DNA of 64,000 nucleotides from Methylosinus sp. LW4 (GCF_000379125.1 NZ_KB900626.1:2304667-2368666), one strand, 5' to 3'. Positions 24,475 to 33,373 are shown, counted from the first letter of the stretch. Notes: generated by a model not told the origin, from the sequence alone. A program made the numbers and translations.

Positions 24475-24562
24475 TTTTTTCCCGCTTCGAGGTTCCGTCT
24501 CGCGCCGGCGCCGCGTCATCTATAGCATCGGGCCGCGCGGCGCCGCGAGGACGGATGGAGAG

Positions 24563-25507
24563 ATGACCGCAGACAAGGCGACAGAACCCGCGCCGGACGA
24601 AGCCGGGGACGCCGCGATCGAATGGTTCGTGCGCCAGCGCGAGGGACGGCTCTCGGCGGAGGAGACGGCCGCCTTCGAGGCGTGGCGCGCCGAGCCGGCC
24701 AACGCCGCCGCCTTCGACGAGGTGCTGCATATGTACGGCCATCTCGCCGGCATGAGCCCGGCTCGCCGCATGCGGCCGACGCCGCGCGCCGCGCGCGGGA
24801 TGAGAGCCGCGGCCCTCGCCTTCGCCGCGGCGGCGGCGGTCGCGGTCTTCGCCTCTTATGACGAGATCGTCCTGCGGCTCGAGGCCGATCACATCACCGG
24901 CGTCGGCGAGAAGCGCCTGGTGACGCTGGACGACGGCTCGCATGCCCTGCTCGACTCGCGCTCCGCCATCGCCTTGCGCTATTCGGCGGGCGAGCGACGG
25001 CTCCGGCTCCTTTCCGGCGAAGCCTGGTTCGACGTCGCGCCCGACGCTTCGCGCCCCTTTGTCGTCGAGGCCGGCGAGGGCCGCGTGACGGCGCTCGGCA
25101 CCGCTTTCGACGTCGCGCTGGAAAGAGGCGGCGCGCGCGTCACTGTGACGGAACATCGCGTCGGCGTCGCCAGCGGCGGCAAGACCACCATCGTCGAGGA
25201 AGGCCAGCAGACCGCATTCGAACGCGATGCGCCGGCGCATGCGCCGATGAGCGTCGATATCGACATGGCGACCGCCTGGCGACGCGGCAAGCTCATCGTC
25301 AATCGGCAGCCGCTCGGCGATGTGCTCGCCGCGCTCGGCCGCTATCATCGCGGCTATATCTATTGCGTCGATCGCGCGATCTGCGCGCGGCGCATCTCCG
25401 GCGTCTTCGGCGCAGAGGAGGACGCGCTGCAATCCTTGGCGGAGATAGAGGCCTCGCTCGGCCTGCGCGCCATCCATGTCACCCGCTATCTGATCCTGCT
25501 GTATTGA
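24563..25507 (+). CDS. FecR-type anti-sigma factor (copy 2)
   Basis: A 314-residue inner-membrane anti-sigma regulator. It opens with the DUF4880-type domain (AIEWFVRQREGRLSAEETAAFEAW), has one membrane helix near residue 80 (AAALAFAAAAAVAVFA) and then the periplasmic FecR domain (LDDGSHALLDSRSAIALRYS, LLSGEAWFDVAPD, GTAFDVALERGGARVTVTEHRVGV). The C-terminus ends YLILLY, as the copy at 1193-2146 ends YLIVLYS. A good ribosome binding site (GGAGAG) precedes the ATG at 24563. It sits between the sigma gene and the TonB receptor gene and should transmit ligand binding to the sigma factor. Confidence 0.92.
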   Translation: MTADKATEPAPDEAGDAAIEWFVRQREGRLSAEETAAFEAWRAEPANAAAFDEVLHMYGHLAGMSPARRMRPTPRAARGMRAAALAFAAAAAVAVFASYDEIVLRLEADHITGVGEKRLVTLDDGSHALLDSRSAIALRYSAGERRLRLLSGEAWFDVAPDASRPFVVEAGEGRVTALGTAFDVALERGGARVTVTEHRVGVASGGKTTIVEEGQQTAFERDAPAHAPMSVDIDMATAWRRGKLIVNRQPLGDVLAALGRYHRGYIYCVDRAICARRISGVFGAEEDALQSLAEIEASLGLRAIHVTRYLILLY

Positions 25508-25628
25508 ATTTGAACGCTTCATCGGCCCGCGAATTTTTTCGCGCGACGGAGGTTCCGCTTTTTCCGCCTGCCGCGTCCTGTTCCCGAGAGCCCGAACTCT
25601 ATGGCGGGCGTTGCGACGGCGGGACGAA

Positions 25629-28343
25629 ATGGCCATGGCGAGGAAGAAGTCGGCAGGCGAGGGCGTGAATATGAGTTCGACGGCGATCGCCTTGGCGCTG
25701 AGCGCGATGACGCTCGGCGCAGAGGCTCCGGTGACGAGCGCGCAGGCCTCCATCTCGCCGCAGGAGCGCGACGGCGCGCTGCGCGACTATCGCATTCCCG
25801 CCGGCGCCATGGAGACGGCGCTCAACGCTTTCGCGGACCGCAGCGGCCTGCATATCGTCTTCGACGTCGGCCTCACCGAGGCGATGAGAACGCGCGGCGT
25901 CGTCGGCGCCTATTCGGTGCGCGAAGGGCTCGACCGGCTGCTCTTTGGAACCGGCCTCTCCTATCGCTTGTCGGAGAATGGCCGTTCCGTCTCCATCATT
26001 CTCGCGCAGGCCGCGCGCGGAACCATGACCGACGCCAGCGGCGAAGAGCTGCCGCCCATCGACATCGGCGCGGAGCAGAAGCGCGCGAGCGGCGCCTCCA
26101 ATGCGCCGGGCTTCGACGCCGAGCGCGCGCAGCAGCCGATCTATCGCGATCCGCCCGGGCAGACGGTGACGACCGTCGATCACAAATTCCTCGAAACGAC
26201 GCCGATGCAGACAGTGCAAGACATGCTGCAATACAGTCCCGGCGTCTCCATCTCGCAAGGCACGATGCCGCGCGAGCTGATGCCGTCGATCCGCGGCTCC
26301 GGCAATCGGCTCGGCATGACCTATCCTTTCACCGTCCGCAATATCATGCTCTATGAGGATGGATTTCCCATCGTCACCGCGGACGGCAATGGCCGCACCG
26401 ACATGCTGGACCCGCATTCCTTCTCCGGCGTCGATGTCTATCGCGGTCCCTCCTCCGCTATGTTCGGCAATTACGCCTATGGCGGCGCGATCAATTTCCG
26501 CAGCCTGACCGGCAAGGAGATCGACGGCGTCGAGACCGGATCGGAATTCGGCAGCTTCGGCTATTTCAACAATTATCTGCGCGCCGGAAAAAAGATCACG
26601 GATCGCGATCTCGGCGATTTCGACATTGCGATCTTCGGCTCCGACACGCGCGGCGACGGCTATCTCGCCCGCGGCGCGCATGAGTTCGATCAAGGCAAGG
26701 TGCTGGCGACATGGACGCCAGTTCCGACCGATCGGCTGACGTTCAAATTTCTCGCCAGCAGTTCCTTCGCGGAATTCATGAATCGCAGCTCGCTGACGCA
26801 ATTCTACAAAAATCCCTATGGCAAGACTGTCGATTGCCGCATAGCGACGCCCGCCAATCTTCCCTTCTGCAACAATCTCTATGTGCCGGCGAATGGCGCC
26901 TTCACCAGCGGCGCCTCGGGGCTCGTCAATCAGAGCGTCTGGCAGCTCGGCACGCATTGGCATGTGATGCGCGACATCGTCGGCCTGCGCTATGAGCACG
27001 ACTTCGACAACGCTACGACATGGCGCACGCAATTCACCTATGATTATCTCGATTACATCAACAGCACCTGGCCGCCGCCGAAAGTCGGCCCCGCCGTTTT
27101 CGGCGGTCTCGGCGGGCCGGTGGCGATCCGCGGTCCGTCCTATGGCGTCAGCGCCTCCACCGACATCACCAATCATGGCGCGATCTTCGGCCTGCCGGCG
27201 ACGCATTATCTCGGCTTCTTCTATGACGCTCTGAAGAGCGACAATCCGCTCTATTCGCAGGTTCCCAATGTATGGAATTACGGCGCGATCGGCGGCGCGG
27301 TCGGCAATATCGAATCCAATCACTCCAATATCGGCCTTCGCGCGCGTGAAGAAATCGCGCTGACGCCGCAGATAACCGCGGCGATCGGCTTCAGCTCCAA
27401 TTGGAACAGAATCTCCGGCGTCTACACCGTCTATAATTACGCCAATAATGGAACCATGACGCGGCCGACGCAGATCGGCGTCGACAATGACTATTGGAAC
27501 ACGGCGCCGGAGGCTTCGCTCACCTATCGCTACAGCCCGGAATGGCAGTTCCGCGCGCGCTATGCGACGGGCTATGGCACGCCGAACTTCATGTATCTCA
27601 CCAATACGCCGACCGGCGCGGGCAATAATACGTCGCTGAAGGCGCAGACCAATATGGGCGTCGATCTCGGCGTCGATTGGACGCCGGCGAAAAATCTGAC
27701 GGCGAGCGTCACGCTCTATCACGAATGGTTCCGCAACGAGATTCTCACGCAGGCGAATGGACTCGTCAGCTATCAGCTCAATGCGCCCTCCTCGATTCAT
27801 CGCGGCGTCGAGGCGAGCGTCGATTGGCGACCCTTCGACGGTTGGCGCCTCATCGCGGCCTATGCTTATAACGACCAGTATTTCACCAATTTCTGGGACA
27901 ATCTCTCATCCACCGTCTCCTATAATCGCGCCGGTAATCGCATCCCCAATGTGCCGACGCATACTCTGACGAGCCGCGCCGGCTATGACATTCCAGACGG
28001 CGATCTCAAAGGGCTCGGCGCTTTCGTCGAATATGTGTTCAAGAGCTCCTACACGATCGACAACGCCAATCTGACGTCGGTCCCGGGCTATGGGCTCGTC
28101 AATCTCAACGTGCATTACAGCCGCGCCATAGAGGACAGCTATGTGAAGAACATAGAGGTCTATTTCGATGTGAAGAATCTCTTCGACCGCACCTATGTCG
28201 CCGGCGCCAATGTGCTGACCAACACGCTGATGACGGGAACCGCCGTGCAAACGCCGGCGATATTGCTCGCCAATTCGACCGGCGCATCGATCATCGCCGG
28301 CTCGCCGCGCGCATTCATCGGAGGGGTGAAGCTCAAATTCTGA
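25629..28343 (+). CDS. TonB-dependent receptor with STN signalling domain
   Basis: Complete outer-membrane receptor, about 904 residues. Order: signal peptide (about 1-40), STN domain (RDYRIPAGAMETALNAFADRSGLHIVFD), linker with LPPIDIGAE, plug domain (QTVQDMLQYSPGVSISQGT, MLDPHSFSGVDVYRGPSSAMFGNYAYGGAINF), a 22-strand-type barrel, and a C-terminus GGVKLKF ending in Phe as needed for barrel assembly. The LPPIDIGAE linker is identical in the receptor at 1-1073. Start: ATG at 25629 preceded by CGGGACGAA; a TTG at 25611 is possible. The STN domain plus upstream FecR and sigma genes predict ligand-induced auto-regulation. Ligand unknown; iron or copper chelates are the likeliest. Confidence 0.92.
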   Translation: MAMARKKSAGEGVNMSSTAIALALSAMTLGAEAPVTSAQASISPQERDGALRDYRIPAGAMETALNAFADRSGLHIVFDVGLTEAMRTRGVVGAYSVREGLDRLLFGTGLSYRLSENGRSVSIILAQAARGTMTDASGEELPPIDIGAEQKRASGASNAPGFDAERAQQPIYRDPPGQTVTTVDHKFLETTPMQTVQDMLQYSPGVSISQGTMPRELMPSIRGSGNRLGMTYPFTVRNIMLYEDGFPIVTADGNGRTDMLDPHSFSGVDVYRGPSSAMFGNYAYGGAINFRSLTGKEIDGVETGSEFGSFGYFNNYLRAGKKITDRDLGDFDIAIFGSDTRGDGYLARGAHEFDQGKVLATWTPVPTDRLTFKFLASSSFAEFMNRSSLTQFYKNPYGKTVDCRIATPANLPFCNNLYVPANGAFTSGASGLVNQSVWQLGTHWHVMRDIVGLRYEHDFDNATTWRTQFTYDYLDYINSTWPPPKVGPAVFGGLGGPVAIRGPSYGVSASTDITNHGAIFGLPATHYLGFFYDALKSDNPLYSQVPNVWNYGAIGGAVGNIESNHSNIGLRAREEIALTPQITAAIGFSSNWNRISGVYTVYNYANNGTMTRPTQIGVDNDYWNTAPEASLTYRYSPEWQFRARYATGYGTPNFMYLTNTPTGAGNNTSLKAQTNMGVDLGVDWTPAKNLTASVTLYHEWFRNEILTQANGLVSYQLNAPSSIHRGVEASVDWRPFDGWRLIAAYAYNDQYFTNFWDNLSSTVSYNRAGNRIPNVPTHTLTSRAGYDIPDGDLKGLGAFVEYVFKSSYTIDNANLTSVPGYGLVNLNVHYSRAIEDSYVKNIEVYFDVKNLFDRTYVAGANVLTNTLMTGTAVQTPAILLANSTGASIIAGSPRAFIGGVKLKF

Positions 28344-28393
28344 CTGTCGCGCGCGCGTCGAAGAAGGCGAAGATGCGCGCGCCCCCTCCCCAG

Positions 28394-28489
28394 CCCTCCC
28401 CCGCTTCGCGGGAGAGGGAGCAGCTTTCGCGCTTCATCGATGGTTCGCGTCACCTCGCCGCCTTCCCTCTCCCGCGCAGCGGGGGAGGG
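28394..28489. repeat. Paired REP-like palindromes in opposite orientation
   Basis: Two hairpins lie between the convergent TonB receptor and tldD genes. The first is CCCTCCCCCGC-ttc-GCGGGAGAGGG (28394-28418); the second, CCCTCTCCCGC-gca-GCGGGGGAGGG (28465-28489), is the same unit inverted. The arrangement resembles a BIME. The first unit recurs at 46591-46615. Confidence 0.85.
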
Positions 28490-28504
28490 CGAGGGAGGGG
28501 GCCT

Positions 28505-30028
28505 TCAGTCGCGCGCCGTGTTCAGCACCGTCACGCCGCGGAAGCGCGCCGCCGGCGCTCCATGCGAGACCGGCGCGAGCTGCATCGGCTCCGCCTTGCC
28601 GCAAGTGAATGTGCCGCAGAGCCGATAGGTGGAGGCGTCGCCGAGTCCGTCGAGCGAATTCCAGAACGAAACCGTGCGGCCTTGATATGCCGCGTCGCGC
28701 ACCGGCTCGCCGAGCTTGCCGTCCCTTATCTCGTAGAACATCTGCCCGCCGAATTGGAAATTGTCGCGCTGCTGGTCGATGCTCCAGCTTCCCGCACCGA
28801 CGATATAGAGTCCCTTCTCGACGCCGCCGATCAGCTCCTCGAGCGCGCAGGCCTCAGGATTGGGCGCGAGCGAGATATTGGGCATGCGCTGAATGGGGAA
28901 AGCGGTCGGATCATCCGCATAGGCGCAGCCATTGGAGCGCTCTGCGCCGATGAGATGCGCCTGTCCCATCGCCATTTGATAATTGCGAAACACGCCTTTG
29001 GAGACGATCTCGAATTCCGCGCGCGCGCGCGGCGCGCCATCGTCGTCGAAGGCGATGCTGGCGAGCCCGCCCTCCTGCGAGCGATCGGCCTTGATCGTCA
29101 TCAGCTCGCTGCCGAAGCGCAGATTGTTCAACATATGCGGCTTGACGAAAGAGGTGCCGGCGAAATTCGCTTCCCAGCCGAGCGCGCGATCGAGCTCTGT
29201 CGAATGGCCGACCGTCTCGTGAATGGTGAGCCAGAGATTGGTGGGATCGATGACCACATCCGTCACGCCCGCCTCGACAGGCTTGGCGTAGAGCTTTTGG
29301 CGCGCATCCTCGACCGCCTGACGCGCCTCGCCGAGAAGATCGCAGGAGAGCGCATAATCCCAGCCGGCGGCGCGCGCCGGCGCGAGGCTCTCGCGCGTCG
29401 CGAAACGGCCGGAGGCCTTGTCGATCAGCGTGACCTCGAAAGAGGGCTGCGTGCGTGTGCGCGACTGAAAGATGCGGCTGCCACGGCTATCGGCGAAGAG
29501 CCGCTCCTCCGTGGCGAAGGCGAAGGAGGAGACGCAATAATCCGCGCCCGCCGCCAGCGCCGCGGCGTTGACCGCCACGAGGCGCTCGACCTTGACGGGC
29601 GCATCGACCGCGAAAGGATCGACGCCGAGCGGCATGATCCATTCGGCGACATGCGGCTCGGTCTCCTCGAGCCGCACGGGCGTGACGCGGATCGGCGCGA
29701 CGGCGCGGGCGTTGTGAATCGCGCGCTCCACCGCCGCGGCCAGGGCGCCTCGCTCCAGCGAGCGCGCGCCGTAAAAGCCCCAGCAGCCGTCGACGAGCAC
29801 GCGCAGGCCGAAGCCGGGGCTGGCGCTCTCGAAAAATTCGTCGAGCCGTTCTTCCTTGGCCTGGATGAATTGGCGGCGCGTCTCGCCGAGGCGTATGTCG
29901 GCGTAGCTCGCGCCAGCGCGGCGCGCTGCGGCCAACGCCGCCTCCGCCAGCTCGGCGAGAAGGTTGCGATCGAGGCGAAACGGCGCGGCCGTCCGCGAAA
30001 GCTCTTTGGGATTATGCGCTACGGTCAT
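28505..30028 (-). CDS. tldD: TldD-type metalloprotease subunit
   Basis: A 507-residue zinc metalloprotease subunit. The catalytic motif is TIHETVGHSTELDRALG (HExxxH). Other TldD phrases are RRAGASYADIRLGETRRQFI near the N-terminus, GFGLRVLVDGCWGFYGARS, and the glycine- and cysteine-bearing end LGDASTYRLCGTFTCGKAEP. It should pair with the TldE-type protein at 21933-23264 to form the active heterodimer in the cytoplasm. GAGGGAACC precedes the ATG at 30028. The frame is open further upstream but overlaps modA. Together with modA (53 bp upstream, same strand) it may be on one transcript. Confidence 0.93.
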   Translation of the reverse strand: MTVAHNPKELSRTAAPFRLDRNLLAELAEAALAAARRAGASYADIRLGETRRQFIQAKEERLDEFFESASPGFGLRVLVDGCWGFYGARSLERGALAAAVERAIHNARAVAPIRVTPVRLEETEPHVAEWIMPLGVDPFAVDAPVKVERLVAVNAAALAAGADYCVSSFAFATEERLFADSRGSRIFQSRTRTQPSFEVTLIDKASGRFATRESLAPARAAGWDYALSCDLLGEARQAVEDARQKLYAKPVEAGVTDVVIDPTNLWLTIHETVGHSTELDRALGWEANFAGTSFVKPHMLNNLRFGSELMTIKADRSQEGGLASIAFDDDGAPRARAEFEIVSKGVFRNYQMAMGQAHLIGAERSNGCAYADDPTAFPIQRMPNISLAPNPEACALEELIGGVEKGLYIVGAGSWSIDQQRDNFQFGGQMFYEIRDGKLGEPVRDAAYQGRTVSFWNSLDGLGDASTYRLCGTFTCGKAEPMQLAPVSHGAPAARFRGVTVLNTARD

Positions 30029-30081
30029 GGTTCCCTCGCCGCCGAAGGATAGACTGGGAGCGGCGGCGAGGGAAAGCCGAT

Positions 30082-30882
30082 TCAGCGCAGAACGGCGAAG
30101 CCCTGCTTCTTGTAGAAGCCGGCGGCCTCCAGTCCCTTCAGAAAGGCGAAGAATTTCGCCGCCGAGTCGCTGGTCGAGGAGGCGGTCAGCGCGATGGGAT
30201 AGACGATCGGCGGATGCGAGGAGGCCGGGAAGGTCGCGACGACCGAGACCTTGGGATCCGAATAGGCGTCGGTCAGATAGACGATGCCGAGCGGCGCCTC
30301 GTCGCGCGCGACGAAGAGAAGCGCGGCGCGCACATTCTCGGCGAAGGCGAAACGCGATTCCAAATCTTCCCACAGGCCGAGCTTCTGCAGCGCCGCCTTG
30401 GCGTATTTGCCCACAGGCACGGAGGCCGGATCGCCGGTGGCGATGCGGCCGCTGTCGCCGAGCGCGCCGAGCAGCGAGGCCTTGTCCAGCGTGATCTTCT
30501 TCGTGCTGGCGACCTTGGGCGCGATGACGACGAGGCTGTTGCCGAGCAGATCGACGCGCGAGCCCTCCTTCAGCAGCCCACGGGAGGAGAGATAATCGGC
30601 GGAGGCGGTGTCGGCCGAAATGAAAATATCCGCCGGCGCGCCCGATTCGATCTGCTTGGCGAGCGGCAGGGAGGCCGCATAGCTGATGGTGACCTCGACG
30701 CCCGCCTTTTTCTTGAAGGCGGCGGCGGCCTCGTCCAGCGCATTTTTCAGGCTCGCCGCGGCGAACACGGTCACGGTCTTGGAGCCGGTCGCCTTATCGG
30801 CCGCAGGAGCCTCTGCGAAGGCGGGCGTGAAATTCAGCGAGAGAAAAGCGGCGACGAACGCCAGACTTGCCATTTTGACCAT
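30082..30882 (-). CDS. modA: Molybdate ABC transporter substrate-binding protein ModA
   Basis: A 266-residue periplasmic molybdate-binding protein. After a signal peptide (cleavage near AFAEA), family motifs follow: VTVFAAASLKNALDEAAAAF with the anion-binding Ser, SYAASLPLAKQIESGAPADIFISAD, NSLVVIAP, IATGDPASVPVGKYAKAAL and ARDEAPLGIVYLTDA. No modB or modC follows; tldD is next on the strand, and a ModC-type TOBE domain appears alone at 34109. The divergent neighbour at 31096 encodes an HTH protein with a PBP-like domain, probably a regulator of this region. Confidence 0.95.
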   Translation of the reverse strand: MVKMASLAFVAAFLSLNFTPAFAEAPAADKATGSKTVTVFAAASLKNALDEAAAAFKKKAGVEVTISYAASLPLAKQIESGAPADIFISADTASADYLSSRGLLKEGSRVDLLGNSLVVIAPKVASTKKITLDKASLLGALGDSGRIATGDPASVPVGKYAKAALQKLGLWEDLESRFAFAENVRAALLFVARDEAPLGIVYLTDAYSDPKVSVVATFPASSHPPIVYPIALTASSTSDSAAKFFAFLKGLEAAGFYKKQGFAVLR

Positions 30883-30958
30883 GAGAACTGCTCCGATGAT
30901 CGGCCCCGACAGGTGAGCCTTGTCTTACTTATGCATATATTTTGCCTATTTGTGAGTC

Positions 30959-30976
30959 TTTCACATGATTTCACAT
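30959..30976. promoter_or_regulatory. Direct repeat TTTCACAT with 10-bp period
   Basis: TTTCACAT at 30959-30966 is repeated at 30969-30976, exactly one helical turn apart, within the 213-bp divergent region between modA and the HTH/PBP regulator gene. It is a candidate operator for that regulator, by position only. Confidence 0.4.
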
Positions 30977-31095
30977 AAGAATAACAGATGACGCCCAGCG
31001 CCGGAGCGCGCCCCCTGGGCAATGACAGGGATGAGCGGGCGATTGTCGACGAAGGTCGACTATGTTAATTTTCCGCGTCTCGGAAAAAACGCACA

Positions 31096-31977
31096 ATGTC
31101 TGAATTTCTCACCACGCGGGAGCTCGCCGCGCTGCTGCGCGTCAAGGAGCGCAAGGTCTATGACCTCGCCGCGGAAGGCGCGCTGCCGGTGCGCCGCGTC
31201 ACTGGAAAGCTGCTGTTTCCGCGCCTCGAGATCGAGGAGTGGCTGGCCGCGGGCGCGAGCGGCCGGGCTCCGCGCGGCGAAGGCGCGGCTGCGCGCCCGC
31301 TCGTCGTCGCCGGCGGCCATGATCCGCTGCTCGAATGGGCGCTGCGCGAATCGCGCTGCGGCGTCGCGGCGCTGCTCGACGGCGCGCTGGACGGGCTGGA
31401 GCGCGCGGCCACGGGCGGCTGCATCGCCGCCGGGCTGCATATTCCAGAGCCGGAGGACGGCTGGAACGTCGAAACGGTGCAGAGACGGCTCGCGGGCGAG
31501 CCGATCGTCGTCATGGAATGGGCCAAGCGCCGCCGCGGGCTGATGTTTCGCAAGGGCCTCCCCCGCCGCATCGACGGGCTCGCCGATGTGCGCGACCTCG
31601 CCTTCCAATCCCGCCAGCCCGAGGCCGGCAGCGAGCTCGTGCTCACCCAGCTGCTCGCGCAGGCGGGGATGAAGCGCGCGCATTTGCGCCTTGTTCCCGC
31701 CGTGGAGCGCTCGGAGACCGATCTCGCCTCGGCCATCGCCGCCGGCGGCGCCGACGTCGGCCTCGGCCTCGAGGCCTGCGCGCGCCAGTTCGGCCTCGAT
31801 TTCGCGCCGCAAATCGTCGAGCGCTTCGATCTCGTGGTCTGGCGCAAAGCCTATTTCGATCCGCCCTGGCAGACGCTCATGCGTTTTTGCGCGAGCGAGG
31901 CGTTTCAGGAACGCGCCGCGCGGCTCGGCGGCTATGACATCTCGCAATCGGGCGCCGTGCGCTTCAACGCGGATTAG
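31096..31977 (+). CDS. Excisionase-type HTH regulator with PBP-like domain
   Basis: A 293-residue protein. Residues 4-55 are an excisionase/MerR-type helix-turn-helix (LTTRELAALLRVKERKVYDLAAEGALPVRRVTGKLLFPRLEIEEWL). Residues 70-285 resemble the PBP_like domain often fused to HTH domains or to MoeA (LVVAGGHDPLLEWALRE, GGCIAAGLHI, ELVLTQLLAQAGM, LASAIAAGGADVGLGLEACARQFGLDF, PPWQTLMRFCASEAFQERAARLGGYD). Such proteins are thought to sense molybdate, tungstate or a cofactor intermediate. Its placement divergent from modA supports a molybdenum-responsive regulator. The ligand is inferred. Confidence 0.85.
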   Translation: MSEFLTTRELAALLRVKERKVYDLAAEGALPVRRVTGKLLFPRLEIEEWLAAGASGRAPRGEGAAARPLVVAGGHDPLLEWALRESRCGVAALLDGALDGLERAATGGCIAAGLHIPEPEDGWNVETVQRRLAGEPIVVMEWAKRRRGLMFRKGLPRRIDGLADVRDLAFQSRQPEAGSELVLTQLLAQAGMKRAHLRLVPAVERSETDLASAIAAGGADVGLGLEACARQFGLDFAPQIVERFDLVVWRKAYFDPPWQTLMRFCASEAFQERAARLGGYDISQSGAVRFNAD

Positions 31978-32020
31978 CGCGTCTCCTGCCGCAGCGGCCG
32001 CCGGTTCGGCTGGAGACGCG
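31978..32020. terminator. Inverted repeat after the HTH/PBP gene
   Basis: CGCGTCTCC (31978-31986) pairs with GGAGACGCG (32012-32020) immediately after the stop codon; the 25-base loop is itself GC-rich. A short A/T-rich stretch follows. Termination is plausible but unproven. Confidence 0.35.
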
Positions 32021-32096
32021 TCAAAAACAAAGACTCTGGCGGAGCGCGCGCTGGCGCCCGCATTGCTGTATCGCCAAAGGAATAGGAGGAGAGACG

Positions 32097-32513
32097 ATGT
32101 CAGCTTCCACCGAGGCGACCGCCGAGCCGACGACGCTCGAGGCCGCGATCACGACCTGCGTGCGCGCCTTCTACGACAAAGGCCTGGCCGATCCGCTGCT
32201 CGGGCCGATCTTCAGCGCGATCCCGGAGCTCGACCAGCATCTCGATATCATCGCGAATTTCTGGTCCAAGTCGCTGCTCGGCACCGATCGCTACCAAGGC
32301 CATCCTTTCGCCGTTCACATCAACCTGCCCGTCGAGCCGGAGCATTTCGCCCGCTGGGTGGAGCTGTTCACGCAATCGGCGCGCGAGTATCTCCCCTCGG
32401 CTCAGGCCGAGGAGGCCATCGCCAAAGCGACACATATGTCACAATGCTTCCAAGGCGGGCTGTTTCCCTTCACTGGCGCGGATGGCAAGCCCTCGCGCCT
32501 GCCCCCGCACTGA
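32097..32513 (+). CDS. Group III truncated hemoglobin
   Basis: A 138-residue globin of the group III (trHbP) class. Seen: LEAAITTCVRAFYDKGLADPLLGPIFSAIPELDQHLDIIANFWSKSLLGT at the N-terminus and YQGHPFAVHINLPVEPEHFARWVELFTQSARE, where the His-containing stretch and the W/F positions match that class. Group III globins bind oxygen or NO, but physiological roles are unsettled. A strong ribosome binding site (AGGAGGAG) precedes the ATG at 32097. It lies inside a molybdenum-related island and converges with the EF2563-like gene at 32531 (17 bp between stops). Confidence 0.9.
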   Translation: MSASTEATAEPTTLEAAITTCVRAFYDKGLADPLLGPIFSAIPELDQHLDIIANFWSKSLLGTDRYQGHPFAVHINLPVEPEHFARWVELFTQSAREYLPSAQAEEAIAKATHMSQCFQGGLFPFTGADGKPSRLPPH

Positions 32514-32530
32514 AGCGGTAGGGCGGCCGC

Positions 32531-33373
32531 TCAGATCGAGAGGCCGCCGCCGCCCTCCAGAAACGCGTCCCAGGAAAAGGGCGTCCAGCCTTCCGCCTGC
32601 ATCTCGATCGCGAAGGAGACGCCGCGCGCGATGAGTCGGTTGCGCGCGGTCATGCCGGCCACCTGAGCGCCGGTCGAGGCGGCGATGTCGGCGAGCGGCG
32701 TGCCTTTGGCGACCGCCCTGCCCTGCTTGATGATGCCGCGAATGCGGCCGCCATAGGGAGCCGGCACGGGAGCGCCGTCGATCTCGCCGAACGCCTCTCC
32801 CGCCTCGACGATATTGCCTATGTCCTTGTACATCTTGAAGAGCCCAGCGACGGGCGCGCGCACGGGCTCCGCCTCCGGCGGATCCGCCTCGCAGCTCGGG
32901 CCGGGGCCTTCGCCAGGACGCCTTATCGCGCCCGGATCCTTGCCATAGGCGTCTATGGCGAGATCGCAGCTCTCGCCCGGGATCGAGCCAGGCGCGACGC
33001 CAATGGTGAGGCCGGCGAGATTTTTGACGGAGAACGGGTCCTTGCGCGGATTCATCTCCGCATCGACGACGACCTCCCAAGGCCAGCGCTCCAGAATTTC
33101 GTTGAGCGGATGCGTCAGCACCGGCACGAACATGCGGCTGCGCAGGCCGAGCATGAATTCGGCGACGAGATCGGCGCGGCGCGCCTCCACGCCCTCCAGA
33201 ACGCAGGAGCCGTCGAACCAAGCGTCCGAAAACGTCATCTTGCGGCGGAGATCGGGCGGCGGAGCGGCCTCGTGGACGGCGACGATATGATCGGCGAGGA
33301 ACAGCTCGCGCGCTATGGCGGATGCGGTTTCGCCGATGCCGAGAACGAGAACGCAGGAATGTCTCTCTGACAT
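32531..33373 (-). CDS. EF2563/YqeB-like molybdenum hydroxylase-associated protein (copy A)
   Basis: A 280-residue protein resembling the EF2563/YqeB family, named for its link to selenium-dependent molybdenum hydroxylases. The N-terminal half is Rossmann-like (VLVLGIGETASAIARELFLADHIVAVHE, then LRRKMTFSDAWFDGSCVLEGVEARRAD) and the middle has GLTIGVAPGSIPGESCDLAID. The C-terminal half is a barrel-sandwich fold (VRAPVAGLFKMYKDIGNIVEAGEAFGEIDGAPVPAPYGGRIRGIIKQGRAV). It is paralogous to the gene at 35016. The start ATG at 33373 gives the natural N-terminus. The role in an aerobe without a visible Mo hydroxylase is unknown; sulfuration or cofactor loading is a guess. Confidence 0.75.
   Translation of the reverse strand: MSERHSCVLVLGIGETASAIARELFLADHIVAVHEAAPPPDLRRKMTFSDAWFDGSCVLEGVEARRADLVAEFMLGLRSRMFVPVLTHPLNEILERWPWEVVVDAEMNPRKDPFSVKNLAGLTIGVAPGSIPGESCDLAIDAYGKDPGAIRRPGEGPGPSCEADPPEAEPVRAPVAGLFKMYKDIGNIVEAGEAFGEIDGAPVPAPYGGRIRGIIKQGRAVAKGTPLADIAASTGAQVAGMTARNRLIARGVSFAIEMQAEGWTPFSWDAFLEGGGGLSI

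Noticed and set aside
25599..27800. A 733-residue open frame antisense to the TonB receptor
   Set aside because: The plus strand encodes STN, plug and barrel motifs; the antisense product has no recognisable domain.
1..28343. Methanobactin precursor (mbnA) or biosynthesis genes near the TonB modules
   Set aside because: I looked for a short peptide with the Cys-rich core near both modules and for MbnB/MbnC-like proteins and found none, so a methanobactin operon is not supported.
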